Positions 17,157 through 25,452 of a stretch of DNA of 64,000 bases are shown piece after piece. The translations under genes and the position numbers were made by a program. The stretch covers positions 133,008-197,007 of the forward strand of contig NZ_KV917381.1 in assembly GCF_002019795.1 (NCBI RefSeq). The letters are read 5' to 3'. Position 1 is the first letter of the stretch; each line of letters starts with the position of its first letter. The stretch is from Bacillus alkalicellulosilyticus. GTDB taxonomy: Bacteria > Bacillota > Bacilli > Bacillales > Bacillaceae_F. The notes under the pieces are model-generated. The model saw only the letters and a program-made list of their open reading frames with translations. It was not told the DNA's origin and did no database searches.

Positions 17157-17483
17157 ATGTCAGCTCTTCTTGTTGTCGGTGCAGATCATTTAGGGAAAAT
17201 TCCAAGTAAATTAGCCAGTGTTGGATTTGAAGAAGTAATACATATAAGTGGGAGAAAAGTACAACAAGTTAAAAAGGAAATTCCGAGTCATGTAGATTTA
17301 GTGTTAATTCTAACCGATTATATAAATCACAATCTAACTTCTGTTTTAAAAAAGAAAGCTACTGACCAGGGGATTCCAATCTGTTATGCAAAACGGTCAT
17401 GGTGTTCGATTTATCAGGCCATTGATAGCTGCGATTTTGAACACTGTAAGCAAAGTGAATCTTGTCGTTACTTTAAACAATAA
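17157..17483 (+). CDS. DUF2325 protein, Fur-controlled
   Basis: 108 aa. A Rossmann-like start (ALLVVGADHLGKIPSKLASVGF) and a conserved Cys-rich end (ICYAKRSWCSIYQ, then CDFEHCKQSESCRYF) place it in DUF2325. Five cysteines in the last third could bind metal or Fe-S; that is inference. The Fur box and its position after the ferric transporter suggest a role in iron starvation. It forms a single-gene transcript ended by a terminator. Confidence 0.8.
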   Translation: MSALLVVGADHLGKIPSKLASVGFEEVIHISGRKVQQVKKEIPSHVDLVLILTDYINHNLTSVLKKKATDQGIPICYAKRSWCSIYQAIDSCDFEHCKQSESCRYFKQ

Positions 17484-17502
17484 GCAAATAGTTAAGGAAG
17501 TG

Positions 17503-17537
17503 AAAAAATCATGTCATTGGTGAACATGATTTTTTTA
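17503..17537 (+). terminator. Rho-independent terminator
   Basis: aaaaaatcatgt/acatgatttttt stem (17503-17514, 17524-17535) with a short loop and T-run. Confidence 0.85.
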
Positions 17538-17779
17538 ATTGCATATAATGGGGGAGGATGCCCAGTAGAAATTTTAGTGGTAAGGTCCTATTTTTGTATA
17601 ACGTCTAGACAATTCATGAATATCGTGTAAAATAAAAGTTGTGCAAAGGAAACAAATTTAGTTTAATAAAAGATATGTGGTGAGATAAAATTTTTTACAT
17701 TACTTGTTGCCTGTACACAACATTTTTTGCGGCGGAAAACTAAATAAACACATAAAGATACTTTTAAGGAGGGGAAGAA

Positions 17780-18679
17780 ATGAAAAAAAATATTTTTTCA
17801 TCAATTTTGTTTTCAATGTTATTTTTACTAGCTGCCTGCGGAGGGAACAATGGTACAGAAGATGGGGAAAAAGAAGGCTTAACGATTACAACTAGTTTTT
17901 CTATTTTAGGTGAAATTATTGAAAATGTAATTGGTGACAGGGGAACGGTTGAATATATCGTACCAATTGGTGAGGAACCACATGAGTATGAGCCAGTTCC
18001 AAGTGATTTTCAAAAAGTAAGTGATTCAGATGTGTTCTATATGGCTGGTCTTAATTTAGAAGAGTGGTTAGAGAAGCTGGTCGAGAATACAGGAGATGTT
18101 CCTGTTGTTGCAGCGAATGAGGGAATTATACCAGTAATGTTAGATGGTGGAGAAGAAGAAGATCCTCACGCCTGGATGAGTGTAGTAAATGTTATAACAT
18201 ACGTAGAAAATATAGTTGAAGATTTGGTAGCTCGTGACCCGGATGGAGAAAGTGTGTATCGTGAAAATGCTGAAGCATATATTTCACAACTTACAGAACT
18301 TGATGAGTGGATTCAAGCTGAGGTAGCAGATATACCACAAGAAAACCGCGTCATTGTTCTAAGTGAAGATGCATTTAAGTACTTTGGTGAAAGATACGGC
18401 TTCCAAACAGAAGGTGTATGGGAAATTAATTCACATGAAGAAGGAACTCCAGGTCAGATTGCACGAGTGATTGATTTAGTCAAAGAGCAGAATGTCCCAG
18501 CGCTCTTTGTTGAAACGACAGTCGACAGCCGTTATATGAAGCGTATTTCTGAAAACACAGGTGTTGACATTGCTGGAGAAGTTTATACCGATGCAATTGG
18601 TCAAGAGGGAAGCGGAGCAGAGTCATATATTGATATGATGCGCCACAATGTTAATACATTTGTTGAAGGATTGAAATAA
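17780..18679 (+). CDS. Manganese/zinc-type ABC substrate-binding lipoprotein (MntA/PsaA-like), orphan
   Basis: 299 aa. Lipobox LFLLAACGGNNG (Cys20). Cluster A-I (metal) binding-protein ligands are visible: His in EEPHEYEP (about 73), His in EDPHAWMS (about 136), Glu in the WEINSHEEGTPGQ region and Asp in GEVYTDAIGQEGSGAESY (about 275). The last two motifs resemble Mn2+-type MntA/PsaA more than ZnuA, and no His-rich loop is present. No cognate ATPase or permease lies next to it. ATG 17780 has an aaggagggg site. Confidence 0.88.
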   Translation: MKKNIFSSILFSMLFLLAACGGNNGTEDGEKEGLTITTSFSILGEIIENVIGDRGTVEYIVPIGEEPHEYEPVPSDFQKVSDSDVFYMAGLNLEEWLEKLVENTGDVPVVAANEGIIPVMLDGGEEEDPHAWMSVVNVITYVENIVEDLVARDPDGESVYRENAEAYISQLTELDEWIQAEVADIPQENRVIVLSEDAFKYFGERYGFQTEGVWEINSHEEGTPGQIARVIDLVKEQNVPALFVETTVDSRYMKRISENTGVDIAGEVYTDAIGQEGSGAESYIDMMRHNVNTFVEGLK

Positions 18680-18689
18680 ACCTGTAGTT

Positions 18690-18733
18690 AAACAACAAAC
18701 CCCAAAAGGAAAACCTTTTGGGGTTTGTTGTTT
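18690..18733. terminator. Bidirectional terminator
   Basis: Perfect 20-bp stem (aaacaacaaaccccaaaagg and its complement) with an aaaa loop, between two convergent genes. Both arms give T-rich tails. Confidence 0.92.
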
Positions 18734-18744
18734 GCTCACTATCG

Positions 18745-19482
18745 TCATCTGAAAAATAGCCCTACTAGGACGAGGATGATGATACCTGCCCATAAAGCTT
18801 TTTTGAGATTTTGATTCATTCCCTTTTTACGCCAACGATTCGGATTGAAAGAGATTTCACCGGGATCATGCACAGGTTGCCTCATGTAATAAGGTCTTGC
18901 GTTTGCTAAGAATATTGGAGCAAAGGCGGCACCTGCAATTAATCCAAAAAGATGTGCGAAAATATTAATGTTAGTGTTTACAAAAGTCATAACAAGACCA
19001 ATAATTAAAATGGTCATTACAATTTGAGAGTTTGCTTGATCAATTAAATCTTTTCTATAGAGCGACATATATAAGTACAAACCGAATAATCCAAATATGG
19101 CCCCAGATGCACCTAAGTGAGCTGGATAATTTAATCCGCCAATAAAGTATGTGGCAATATTCGCAATGACTCCACATAATACATAGACAAGAAGGAAACG
19201 TACTTTTCCGAGCATTCTTTCTAAAGCCGGACCAAACAATACGAGAGAAAAGGAATTAAAAAGGACATGCCCTACTCCAATATGCATAAAAATTGGGGTG
19301 AGGAGGCGCCAGTACTCTCCATAATACACGGACAAATTAAAGCCAATCCCTTGTGTGCGTATCCATGTTCCACCTGGGAAAAAGTTCATCCATAAAAATA
19401 AAATAAGATGAATCGCGACAATGACAGTAATTACAGGGTAATTTTTCCTAAACGTATAAAAAGTTTCATTACGGATAAACAT
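18745..19482 (-). CDS. Rhomboid-family intramembrane serine protease (YdcA-like)
   Basis: 245 aa, seven hydrophobic spans. The catalytic dyad is visible: Ser in HLGASGAIFGLFGLYLY (about residue 128) and His in INIFAHLFGLIAGAAF (about residue 178). The conserved L1-loop WRLLTPIFMHIGVGHVLFN is present. It is the neighbour of acpS, as ydcA is in B. subtilis. Substrate unknown. Confidence 0.93.
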   Translation of the reverse strand: MFIRNETFYTFRKNYPVITVIVAIHLILFLWMNFFPGGTWIRTQGIGFNLSVYYGEYWRLLTPIFMHIGVGHVLFNSFSLVLFGPALERMLGKVRFLLVYVLCGVIANIATYFIGGLNYPAHLGASGAIFGLFGLYLYMSLYRKDLIDQANSQIVMTILIIGLVMTFVNTNINIFAHLFGLIAGAAFAPIFLANARPYYMRQPVHDPGEISFNPNRWRKKGMNQNLKKALWAGIIILVLVGLFFR

Positions 19483-19589
19483 GAGGACCCACCTTTATGT
19501 TTGTCATCTTTTTATTTTACCATGAAAATGCTCTTCACTGGTATGTTTATGACTGTGGTTAAAATTTATGATGTAGGGGAGTGACCGAT

Positions 19590-19949
19590 GTGATACTCGG
19601 AATCGGTGTAGATATCGTAGAGTTAAAAAGGATAGAAACAGTAGCAAACAGAAATGAAAAATTTTATAAAAGAATTTTAACCAAGTCGGAGCAAGAGAAG
19701 TATGTATTGCTATCGCCTAAACGAAAAATAGAATTTTTAGCGGGCCGTTTTGCGGCAAAAGAAGCATTTGTGAAAGCGGTCGGTACAGGAATTTCAAAAC
19801 GTTATGGATGGCAGGACATTCAAATTATCGCTGAAGTAAGTGGAAAGCCAAAGGTGGTTTCAGACCTTGTGGAACGGGTGCATTTATCGATATCTCATAG
19901 TAAGGAATATGCAGTTGCACAAGTAATTATTGAAAGCCTGTCAAGCTAG
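19590..19949 (+). CDS. acpS: Holo-[acyl-carrier-protein] synthase
   Basis: 119 aa from GTG 19590, eight bases after agggga; a GTG three codons upstream overlaps that site. Transfers the 4'-phosphopantetheine arm of CoA to a serine of ACP. Mg2+/catalytic residues lie in GVDIVELKRIE (Asp of DIVE) and FLAGRFAAKEAFVKAVGTGI (Glu). SISHSKEYAVAQVI is the terminal motif. Normal family length. Confidence 0.96.
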   Translation: MILGIGVDIVELKRIETVANRNEKFYKRILTKSEQEKYVLLSPKRKIEFLAGRFAAKEAFVKAVGTGISKRYGWQDIQIIAEVSGKPKVVSDLVERVHLSISHSKEYAVAQVIIESLSS

Positions 19950-20391
19950 TCTGCATATTGTGTGAGTTTGTCTCATATAGTGTTAGTGCGGTAGGAAGGA
20001 GCGAGATTGTGAGTAGTGCTTTTGAGTGTAGCAAAGCTAGAAGTATAAAGCGGACAGACGTAAAGGAGTAGAGTGAATCGACTTTATTTTGAAGATTGAG
20101 CAAGTCCTATTGAGGACAGAGAACTCGTAGTTTTTGTCATCATTGATTAACATCATCTTCTGTTCTGAGTCATCGCAGAATAGGAACCGGTTCTTGGTCT
20201 CTATAGAACAGCCAAATCTTACATTTCCTAAAGGACACTTTCTCTTTTTAACAGGCGCAAGACTAGAAGAAAATAAAAGTACTTGCCATTTGTCCTCTTT
20301 TTTACTTCATTGTTTTCAACTGCTTTAAAAGCCGACTACATAGCAAATCCAAGTTCCTTTCTCGTGAAATGAGACAAAGGGGTGAATATAA
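19950..20391. other. 442-bp intergenic gap, no gene recognised
   Basis: Between acpS and the ydcC-like gene. Its first part (about 19975-20130) is more purine- and G-rich than usual spacers. A 64-codon open stretch at 20134-20328 has no ribosome site and an implausible composition. I see no tRNA, clear terminator or promoter core beyond the ribosome site (aaaggggtg) of the next gene. Confidence 0.5.
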
Positions 20392-21417
20392 GTGAGAAAA
20401 AATGTATGGACAATCGCTGTCGGTATCATTCTCACGTTGGTTCTATTAGCAGGCTGCGGAGAAAAAACGCAAGAGGACATCATTGAGGATTTAGAAGGAA
20501 AGTTAAGTGAAATGACGGGGTATAAGGCTAATGCAACAATGACCCTACAAACAGGTAAGGAACCTCAGCAATATGAAGTAGAAATTTGGCATAACGCTGA
20601 AAATTTTTATCGTGTTGCTTTGCACAATGAAAGCAAAGATCAGCACCAAATCATTTTAAGAAACGATGACGGAGTATTTGTATTAACACCAGCATTAAAC
20701 AAGAGTTTCCGCTTCCAAAGTGACTGGCCGAAAAACAATAGTCAGGTTTACTTGTATGAGTCGCTTGTATCCGATATTTTAATGGATCCTGACCGTACGT
20801 TTAGTGCAAGTGAAGACCATTATGTTTTCCAAACGAAAACAAATTATCAAAATAAGAACCTAAACAGTCAGGAAATTACGTTGCATAAAAAAGATTTATC
20901 GCCGGCCTCCATTAAAATTATGAATGCAGATTTTGAAGTGTTAGTAGAAGTTATGTTCACTTCATTTGAAATGAATGCTAGCTTTGGTGAAGGCGACTTT
21001 GACATGGATCGAAATATGACAGCTGCTGACTTGGCTGAAATTCCAGTACTGGCTGAAGGTGAAGAAGTTATCGCCCAACCAATGACAGTTCTTTATCCAA
21101 TGTACACACCTCAAGGTTCTGATCTAGCGGGATCGCAGACGGTAAATACCGATGAGGGAGAAAAGGTCGTACTATCCTATACGGGAGACCAAAACTTCAC
21201 TATTATCCAACAGCAAAGCCGAGTTGTTCCTGCAAGTACGCCAATGAATATCAGTAACGGCGAACCTGTTGATTTAGGCTTTACCGTGGGTGTCATGACG
21301 GATGAATCCATCATGTGGTCTTATGAAGGTGTTGACTTTATTCTTGCCTCCCAAGACTTAAATTCAGAAGAAATGATGGCCATTGCTCGTTCCGTTTACG
21401 GTACATTAGAAAAATAA
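20392..21417 (+). CDS. YdcC-like lipoprotein, LolA-type fold
   Basis: 341 aa. Signal peptide with lipobox LLAGCGEK (Cys22). The body starts with an amphipathic EDLEGKLSEMTGYKANATMTLQTG segment and resembles outer-membrane-lipoprotein-sorting (LolA-like) proteins. It occupies the place of ydcC between acpS and alr. GTG 20392 follows aaaggggtg. In B. subtilis YdcC is sporulation-linked; that role is only inferred here. Confidence 0.82.
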   Translation: MRKNVWTIAVGIILTLVLLAGCGEKTQEDIIEDLEGKLSEMTGYKANATMTLQTGKEPQQYEVEIWHNAENFYRVALHNESKDQHQIILRNDDGVFVLTPALNKSFRFQSDWPKNNSQVYLYESLVSDILMDPDRTFSASEDHYVFQTKTNYQNKNLNSQEITLHKKDLSPASIKIMNADFEVLVEVMFTSFEMNASFGEGDFDMDRNMTAADLAEIPVLAEGEEVIAQPMTVLYPMYTPQGSDLAGSQTVNTDEGEKVVLSYTGDQNFTIIQQQSRVVPASTPMNISNGEPVDLGFTVGVMTDESIMWSYEGVDFILASQDLNSEEMMAIARSVYGTLEK

Positions 21418-21425
21418 GTCATTTT

Positions 21426-21456
21426 AGGTGTAGGCTCAGTTTTTGAGCCTACACCT
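21426..21456 (+). terminator. Rho-independent-like hairpin after the ydcC-like gene
   Basis: Perfect 13-bp stem aggtgtaggctca/tgagcctacacct with a T-rich loop. The tail is short. Confidence 0.75.
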
Positions 21457-21480
21457 TTCAAATAAAAGCCGGCTTTGGAG

Positions 21481-21684
21481 GCCACTGAAAAATACAAACC
21501 AACTTTTTCAATGCCTTTGACTATGGTTGCAATGGCGCCACCAGTTGCCCGCCTGCTACGAGAAATCCACTCGTAGCAGGCTTTAAAGAAATGCAACAGT
21601 TACGCACATTGCTTAGAGGGCACTGTAAAAGTTAAAAACCGAATTTTTTCAGTGCCTCTGGATTTGCCGTTTTTCTTATTATTA
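21481..21684. repeat. Dispersed three-hairpin repeat (copy b), MITE-like
   Basis: About 180-200 bp. Hairpin I is gccactgaaaaa...tttttcaatgcc (21481-21514). Hairpin II is gcctgctacgag/ctcgtagcaggc (21551-21581). Hairpin III is gggcactgtaaaagtt.../...ttttttcagtgcc (21618-21656). Roughly 85% identical to the reverse complement of 51474-51650. The two ends are inverted repeats of each other (GGCACTGAAAAAGT type), as in transposon-derived MITEs. It fills the alr upstream gap. Confidence 0.85.
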
Positions 21685-21756
21685 ATTCCATTGACATCGC
21701 CTTCCTGAATGATGATAATCAGTACATGGATATTGAGCAGGAAGGGTGACCTACGC

Positions 21757-22929
21757 TTGCAGAGAATGGACAACTTTCATCGCGATACATGGGTTGAAGT
21801 GAATCTGGATTGTATTGAGAATAATGTAAAAAGAATCAAAGCAAGGTTTAGGCAAGAAATGAGTGTAATGGCCATTGTAAAAGCCGATGCCTATGGACAT
21901 GGAGCTGTTGAAGTTGCGAAGACGGCACTAGCTGCTGGAGCAGTCTATTTAGGAGTTGCTATATTAGATGAAGCAATTCAACTCCGAAAGGCTGGAATAC
22001 ATGCACCGATTTTAGTATTAGGCTATATTCGGCCCGAAGAACTATCAATTGCTGCAGCTTATGACATCACTATTACCGTAATGAGCAAATCGTGGGTTGA
22101 ACGAGCTTTACTAAGCTATCATGACTCCAAAGTGGTTAACGTTCATATAAAATTTGATACCGGTATGGGGAGAATTGGTATAACTTCTAAGAAAGAAGGA
22201 CATTCTGTAATTGATTTGATTAATAATAGTACCAATTTGAAAATCGAGGGAATTTTTACTCACTTTGCAACTGCTGATGAGTTAGATCTTACCTATTTTG
22301 AAATGCAAAGTCGTCGATTTACAGAGATTGTTGAGAATCTTAAAGAAATCGGTGTAGAGCCAACGTATATTCATTGTGGAAATAGTGCCACTGGTATTCG
22401 TTTTCCTGAGCGGTCCTTTAATATGTTTCGTCTCGGGATTTCGATGTATGGACTTACGCCATCAATTGATATAAAGGACCAACTTCCCGTTCCACTAGAG
22501 GAAGCGATTTCTTTGCGAAGTCGCGTCATTCAAGTGAAAAAGGTGCCGCCTGGGGAAGGGATTAGTTATGGAGCAACATATGTGACTAAAGATTGGGAAT
22601 GGATCGGGACAATTCCAATAGGATATGCTGATGGCTGGTATCGGTATCATTCTACGCACGGGGGATATGTCCTAGTTGATGGGCAAATAGCGCCTTTTGT
22701 AGGCAGAATTTGTATGGACCAATGCATGATACGCCTCCCTTATCAAGTTGAAGAAGGTCAAGAAGTAACATTAATAGGACAACAAGGAAAACAGTCTATT
22801 ACTGTGGATGATGTCGCACAAAGGTTAGGGACAATAAATTATGAAATTCCTTGTATGTTAGGACAACGGATACCGAGAGTATTCATAAGAAATAACGAGA
22901 TTGTCTCTATAAAAAATAAGATTTATTAG
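21757..22929 (+). CDS. alr: Alanine racemase
   Basis: 390 aa from TTG 21757; ATG 21766 is also possible. PLP enzyme that makes D-alanine for peptidoglycan and is also found on spores. Visible are VKADAYGHGAVEVAKTAL (PLP-lysine region, Lys about 44), THFATADE, HCGNSATG, the catalytic-Tyr region GEGISYGATYVT, GYADGW and GRICMDQ. Usual length. The dispersed repeat occupies its upstream gap. Confidence 0.95.
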   Translation: MQRMDNFHRDTWVEVNLDCIENNVKRIKARFRQEMSVMAIVKADAYGHGAVEVAKTALAAGAVYLGVAILDEAIQLRKAGIHAPILVLGYIRPEELSIAAAYDITITVMSKSWVERALLSYHDSKVVNVHIKFDTGMGRIGITSKKEGHSVIDLINNSTNLKIEGIFTHFATADELDLTYFEMQSRRFTEIVENLKEIGVEPTYIHCGNSATGIRFPERSFNMFRLGISMYGLTPSIDIKDQLPVPLEEAISLRSRVIQVKKVPPGEGISYGATYVTKDWEWIGTIPIGYADGWYRYHSTHGGYVLVDGQIAPFVGRICMDQCMIRLPYQVEEGQEVTLIGQQGKQSITVDDVAQRLGTINYEIPCMLGQRIPRVFIRNNEIVSIKNKIY

Positions 22930-23021
22930 GGATATCTGTCTTTGCAATTCTTGGCTTATAGTGCTATTATTAATTTTGGAAGATAATATGGTCGTTAGTC
23001 GTATGTTGGGGGTGTTTGTTT

Positions 23022-23300
23022 GTGTCTAATCAAAGCACAAAACGAATCATGGTAAATTTACCACAACACATTTTAAATGAGGTGGACGGTGTTATTAAAC
23101 AAGAGAATGTGAACCGTAGTGAATTTATTTATCAAGCAACGAAAATGTATCTTAATGAACGGAAGAAACGAAAAATTCGGGAAACGATGCAGCAAGGTTA
23201 TATGGAGATGGCCAAGATTAACTTAAATATTGCATCGGAAGCTTTTCTTGCTGAGGAGGAAGCTGAGCATACCCTAGACCGCTTAGTTAGTGGGGTGTAG
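23022..23300 (+). CDS. ndoAI: Antitoxin NdoAI (EndoAI, MazE-like)
   Basis: 92 aa from GTG 23022 (gggggtg upstream). Ribbon-helix-helix start (KRIMVNLPQHILNEVDGVIKQ) and the conserved toxin-binding tail GYMEMAKINLNIASEAF...AE...RLVSGV match B. subtilis EndoAI. It neutralises the NdoA RNase and autoregulates the operon in the known family. Confidence 0.95.
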   Translation: MSNQSTKRIMVNLPQHILNEVDGVIKQENVNRSEFIYQATKMYLNERKKRKIRETMQQGYMEMAKINLNIASEAFLAEEEAEHTLDRLVSGV

Positions 23301-23303
23301 CAT

Positions 23304-23654
23304 TTGATAGTTAAACGTGGCGATGTATACTTTGCCGACCTTTCTCCTGTTGTAGGTTCAGAGCAAGGTGGCGTCAGACCTGTCCTTATCATACAAAACG
23401 ATATAGGGAATCGGTTTAGCCCTACCGTCATCGTCGCAGCTATTACTGCTCAGATTCAGAAAGCGAAGCTGCCGACTCACGTGGAAATTAATGCAAAACG
23501 GTATGGATTTGACCGAGATTCAGTGATTTTATTGGAACAAATAAGGACCATCGATAAGCAGCGTCTAACCGATAAGATTACCCATTTGGATGATGATATG
23601 ATGAGTCGGGTAAATGAAGCATTACAAATTAGCTTAGGTTTAATTGACTTTTAA
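23304..23654 (+). CDS. ndoA: Toxin NdoA (EndoA, MazF family mRNA interferase)
   Basis: 116 aa, TTG start three bases after ndoAI. MazF/PemK fold signatures [31 protein letters not shown] and [17 protein letters not shown] are intact, as is [11 protein letters not shown]. In B. subtilis the enzyme cuts at UACAU. Sits directly ahead of the sigB operon, as in other Bacillus. Confidence 0.96.
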   Translation: MIVKRGDVYFADLSPVVGSEQGGVRPVLIIQNDIGNRFSPTVIVAAITAQIQKAKLPTHVEINAKRYGFDRDSVILLEQIRTIDKQRLTDKITHLDDDMMSRVNEALQISLGLIDF

Positions 23655-23663
23655 TAGTAAACA

Positions 23664-23703
23664 TAAAAGGTTGCGCCTGATGGATGAGGAGCAACTTTTT
23701 TGT
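23664..23703 (+). terminator. Rho-independent terminator after ndoA
   Basis: aaaaggttgc.../...gcaacttttt hairpin with T6. Confidence 0.8.
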
Positions 23704-23828
23704 ATATTTAGGAGTCTTTTCTGTTGTTAGAGTAATATCATATACAGTATGCATCATACGGATGTTTTGCAACATGTCTAATAAATTTATAAAATGGGTT
23801 AATAGAGTTTTCGGAGGTGGGGAAGAAA

Positions 23829-24647
23829 GTGCAACCGTTTATTGTTGATTTTATTATTAAAAATAAAGAAGAATTAATTAGCCGCTGGTTAAAAGAAATT
23901 GAAAAAGTAAGTGATGAAACTTATAACAAGGCGGTCTCTAATGACACGATTGAATATACAAACAAAGAGTTTGGGTATCTGATTTTAGATACATTAGAGC
24001 TTAGTATACCCGAAGCGAATGAGAGACTAAGCCAATATACGGATAGATTAATCCGTGCGGGTTGGCAGTTGTCATACTTTACTCAAGGTCTTCAAGCATT
24101 TCGACGAGTGATTTTTGAATTGCTATCAGACTATGAAAAGGATGTAAAAAAATTAGTAGAATTATTTTATAAAACAGAAGCTTGGATTGATGGTATTATT
24201 AATCAATTAGTTAATGATTATACTGGGTCTTGGGAGAATACTTTTGAACTTCAAAAAATGTCGTTGCTTGAACTTTCAGCTCCGTTAATACCAGTCTTTG
24301 AAAATATTAGTGTGATGCCCTTAGTAGGTACAATTGATACGACGAGAGCGAAGTTAATTATGGAAAACCTCCTAGATGGAGTGCGAAAACATCGTTCACA
24401 AGTTGTGCTAATTGATATTACAGGCGTTCCTGTTGTAGATACAATGGTAGCTCACCATATCATTCAAGCTGCGGAGGCAATTCGTTTAGTAGGTGCTAAC
24501 TGCATTCTTGTTGGCATTCGCCCTGAAATTGCTCAAACGATCGTTAATTTAGGAATTGATTTAAGCAACTTTCCAACAAAGAGTACGTTACGTAAAGGGA
24601 TTGAATCTGCGCTAGAGCATACCAAAAAGCAAATTATTGATCTATAG
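23829..24647 (+). CDS. rsbR: RsbR, stressosome sensor/scaffold
   Basis: 272 aa from GTG 23829, eleven bases after ggagg; GTG 23817 overlaps that site. The N-terminal non-haem globin-like sensor half (about 1-140) is followed by a STAS domain (about 150-265). The STAS domain carries the two regulatory threonines of RsbRA: LVGTIDTTRAKLIMENLLDG and GVPVVDTMVAHHI. RsbR and RsbS form the 1.8-MDa stressosome that sequesters the RsbT kinase. Confidence 0.93.
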   Translation: MQPFIVDFIIKNKEELISRWLKEIEKVSDETYNKAVSNDTIEYTNKEFGYLILDTLELSIPEANERLSQYTDRLIRAGWQLSYFTQGLQAFRRVIFELLSDYEKDVKKLVELFYKTEAWIDGIINQLVNDYTGSWENTFELQKMSLLELSAPLIPVFENISVMPLVGTIDTTRAKLIMENLLDGVRKHRSQVVLIDITGVPVVDTMVAHHIIQAAEAIRLVGANCILVGIRPEIAQTIVNLGIDLSNFPTKSTLRKGIESALEHTKKQIIDL

Positions 24648-24662
24648 AAGGGAGGCTCAGTC

Positions 24663-25019
24663 ATGAGAATACCGATTTTAAAATTACATCATTATCTATT
24701 GGTCAGCGTTCAAATTGAATTAGATGACCAAACCGCACTACGCTTTCAAGAGGACTTATTAAATAAAATTCATACAGAAGGTTCAATGGGGGTTGTCATT
24801 GACTTAACCTCGGTTGAAATGATCGATTCATTTATTGCCAAGGTTCTTGGCGATGTAGTAGATATGTCAAATTTAATGGGTGCAAAGGTTGTATTAACGG
24901 GAATTCAGCCAGCCGTAGCCATCACGCTAATCGATATGGGCATAACGTTAAAGAATGTTCCGACTGCACTAGATCTAGAACAAGGTTTGGAGAAATTGCA
25001 ACAGGAACTGGAGGGATGA
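24663..25019 (+). CDS. rsbS: RsbS, stressosome STAS protein
   Basis: 118 aa, single STAS domain. The phosphorylatable serine lies in [19 protein letters not shown] (Ser59-type site). ATG 24663 follows gaaggga. It is the core scaffold partner of RsbR and substrate of RsbT. Fifteen bases after rsbR. Confidence 0.96.
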   Translation: MRIPILKLHHYLLVSVQIELDDQTALRFQEDLLNKIHTEGSMGVVIDLTSVEMIDSFIAKVLGDVVDMSNLMGAKVVLTGIQPAVAITLIDMGITLKNVPTALDLEQGLEKLQQELEG

Positions 25020-25023
25020 ACCA

Positions 25024-25437
25024 ATGACAATCCATTCCTCTGTTGAGGTCAAAAGCGAATGGGAAATTGTTGCAGCAAGGCAAGCAGGAAGAACGCTCGC
25101 TAAAGAAATTGGTTTTGGAAGTGTAGACCAAGCACGAATAACAACAGCAATTTCAGAATTAGCTAGAAATATATACTTATATGCAAAAGAAGGAACAATT
25201 ACATTGGAATTGGTCCAAGGTAATGAGAAGCAATTGCTAAAAAAGGGATTAAAGATAATTGCAACAGACGATGGACCTGGCATTTCAGATATTCATAAAG
25301 TAATGGAGGATGGCTTCACGACTTCAGGAGGACTAGGAGCTGGACTACCTGGAGTAAAAAGACTAATGGATGAGTTTTTTATAAATTCTTCTCCTGGAAA
25401 AGGAACAATGATTACCGCGATAAAATGGCTCCGATAA
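25024..25437 (+). CDS. rsbT: RsbT, serine/threonine kinase of the stressosome
   Basis: 137 aa GHKL-type kinase. N-box ISELARNIYLYA, G1 DDGPGI and the glycine-rich GGLGAGLPGVKRLMDEF are present. It phosphorylates RsbR and RsbS, is then released, and activates RsbU. It starts four bases after rsbS. Confidence 0.96.
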   Translation: MTIHSSVEVKSEWEIVAARQAGRTLAKEIGFGSVDQARITTAISELARNIYLYAKEGTITLELVQGNEKQLLKKGLKIIATDDGPGISDIHKVMEDGFTTSGGLGAGLPGVKRLMDEFFINSSPGKGTMITAIKWLR

Positions 25438-25452
25438 AAGGAGGTATGATAG

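Noticed and set aside
17636-17660. MntR operator upstream of the manganese-type binding protein
   Set aside because: The gtgcaaaggaaac stretch lacks correct half-site spacing.
20134-20328. 64-codon open frame between acpS and the ydcC-like gene
   Set aside because: No Shine-Dalgarno and unlikely composition.
21396-21596. 66-codon minus-strand frame
   Set aside because: Lies in the dispersed repeat and antisense to the end of the ydcC-like gene.
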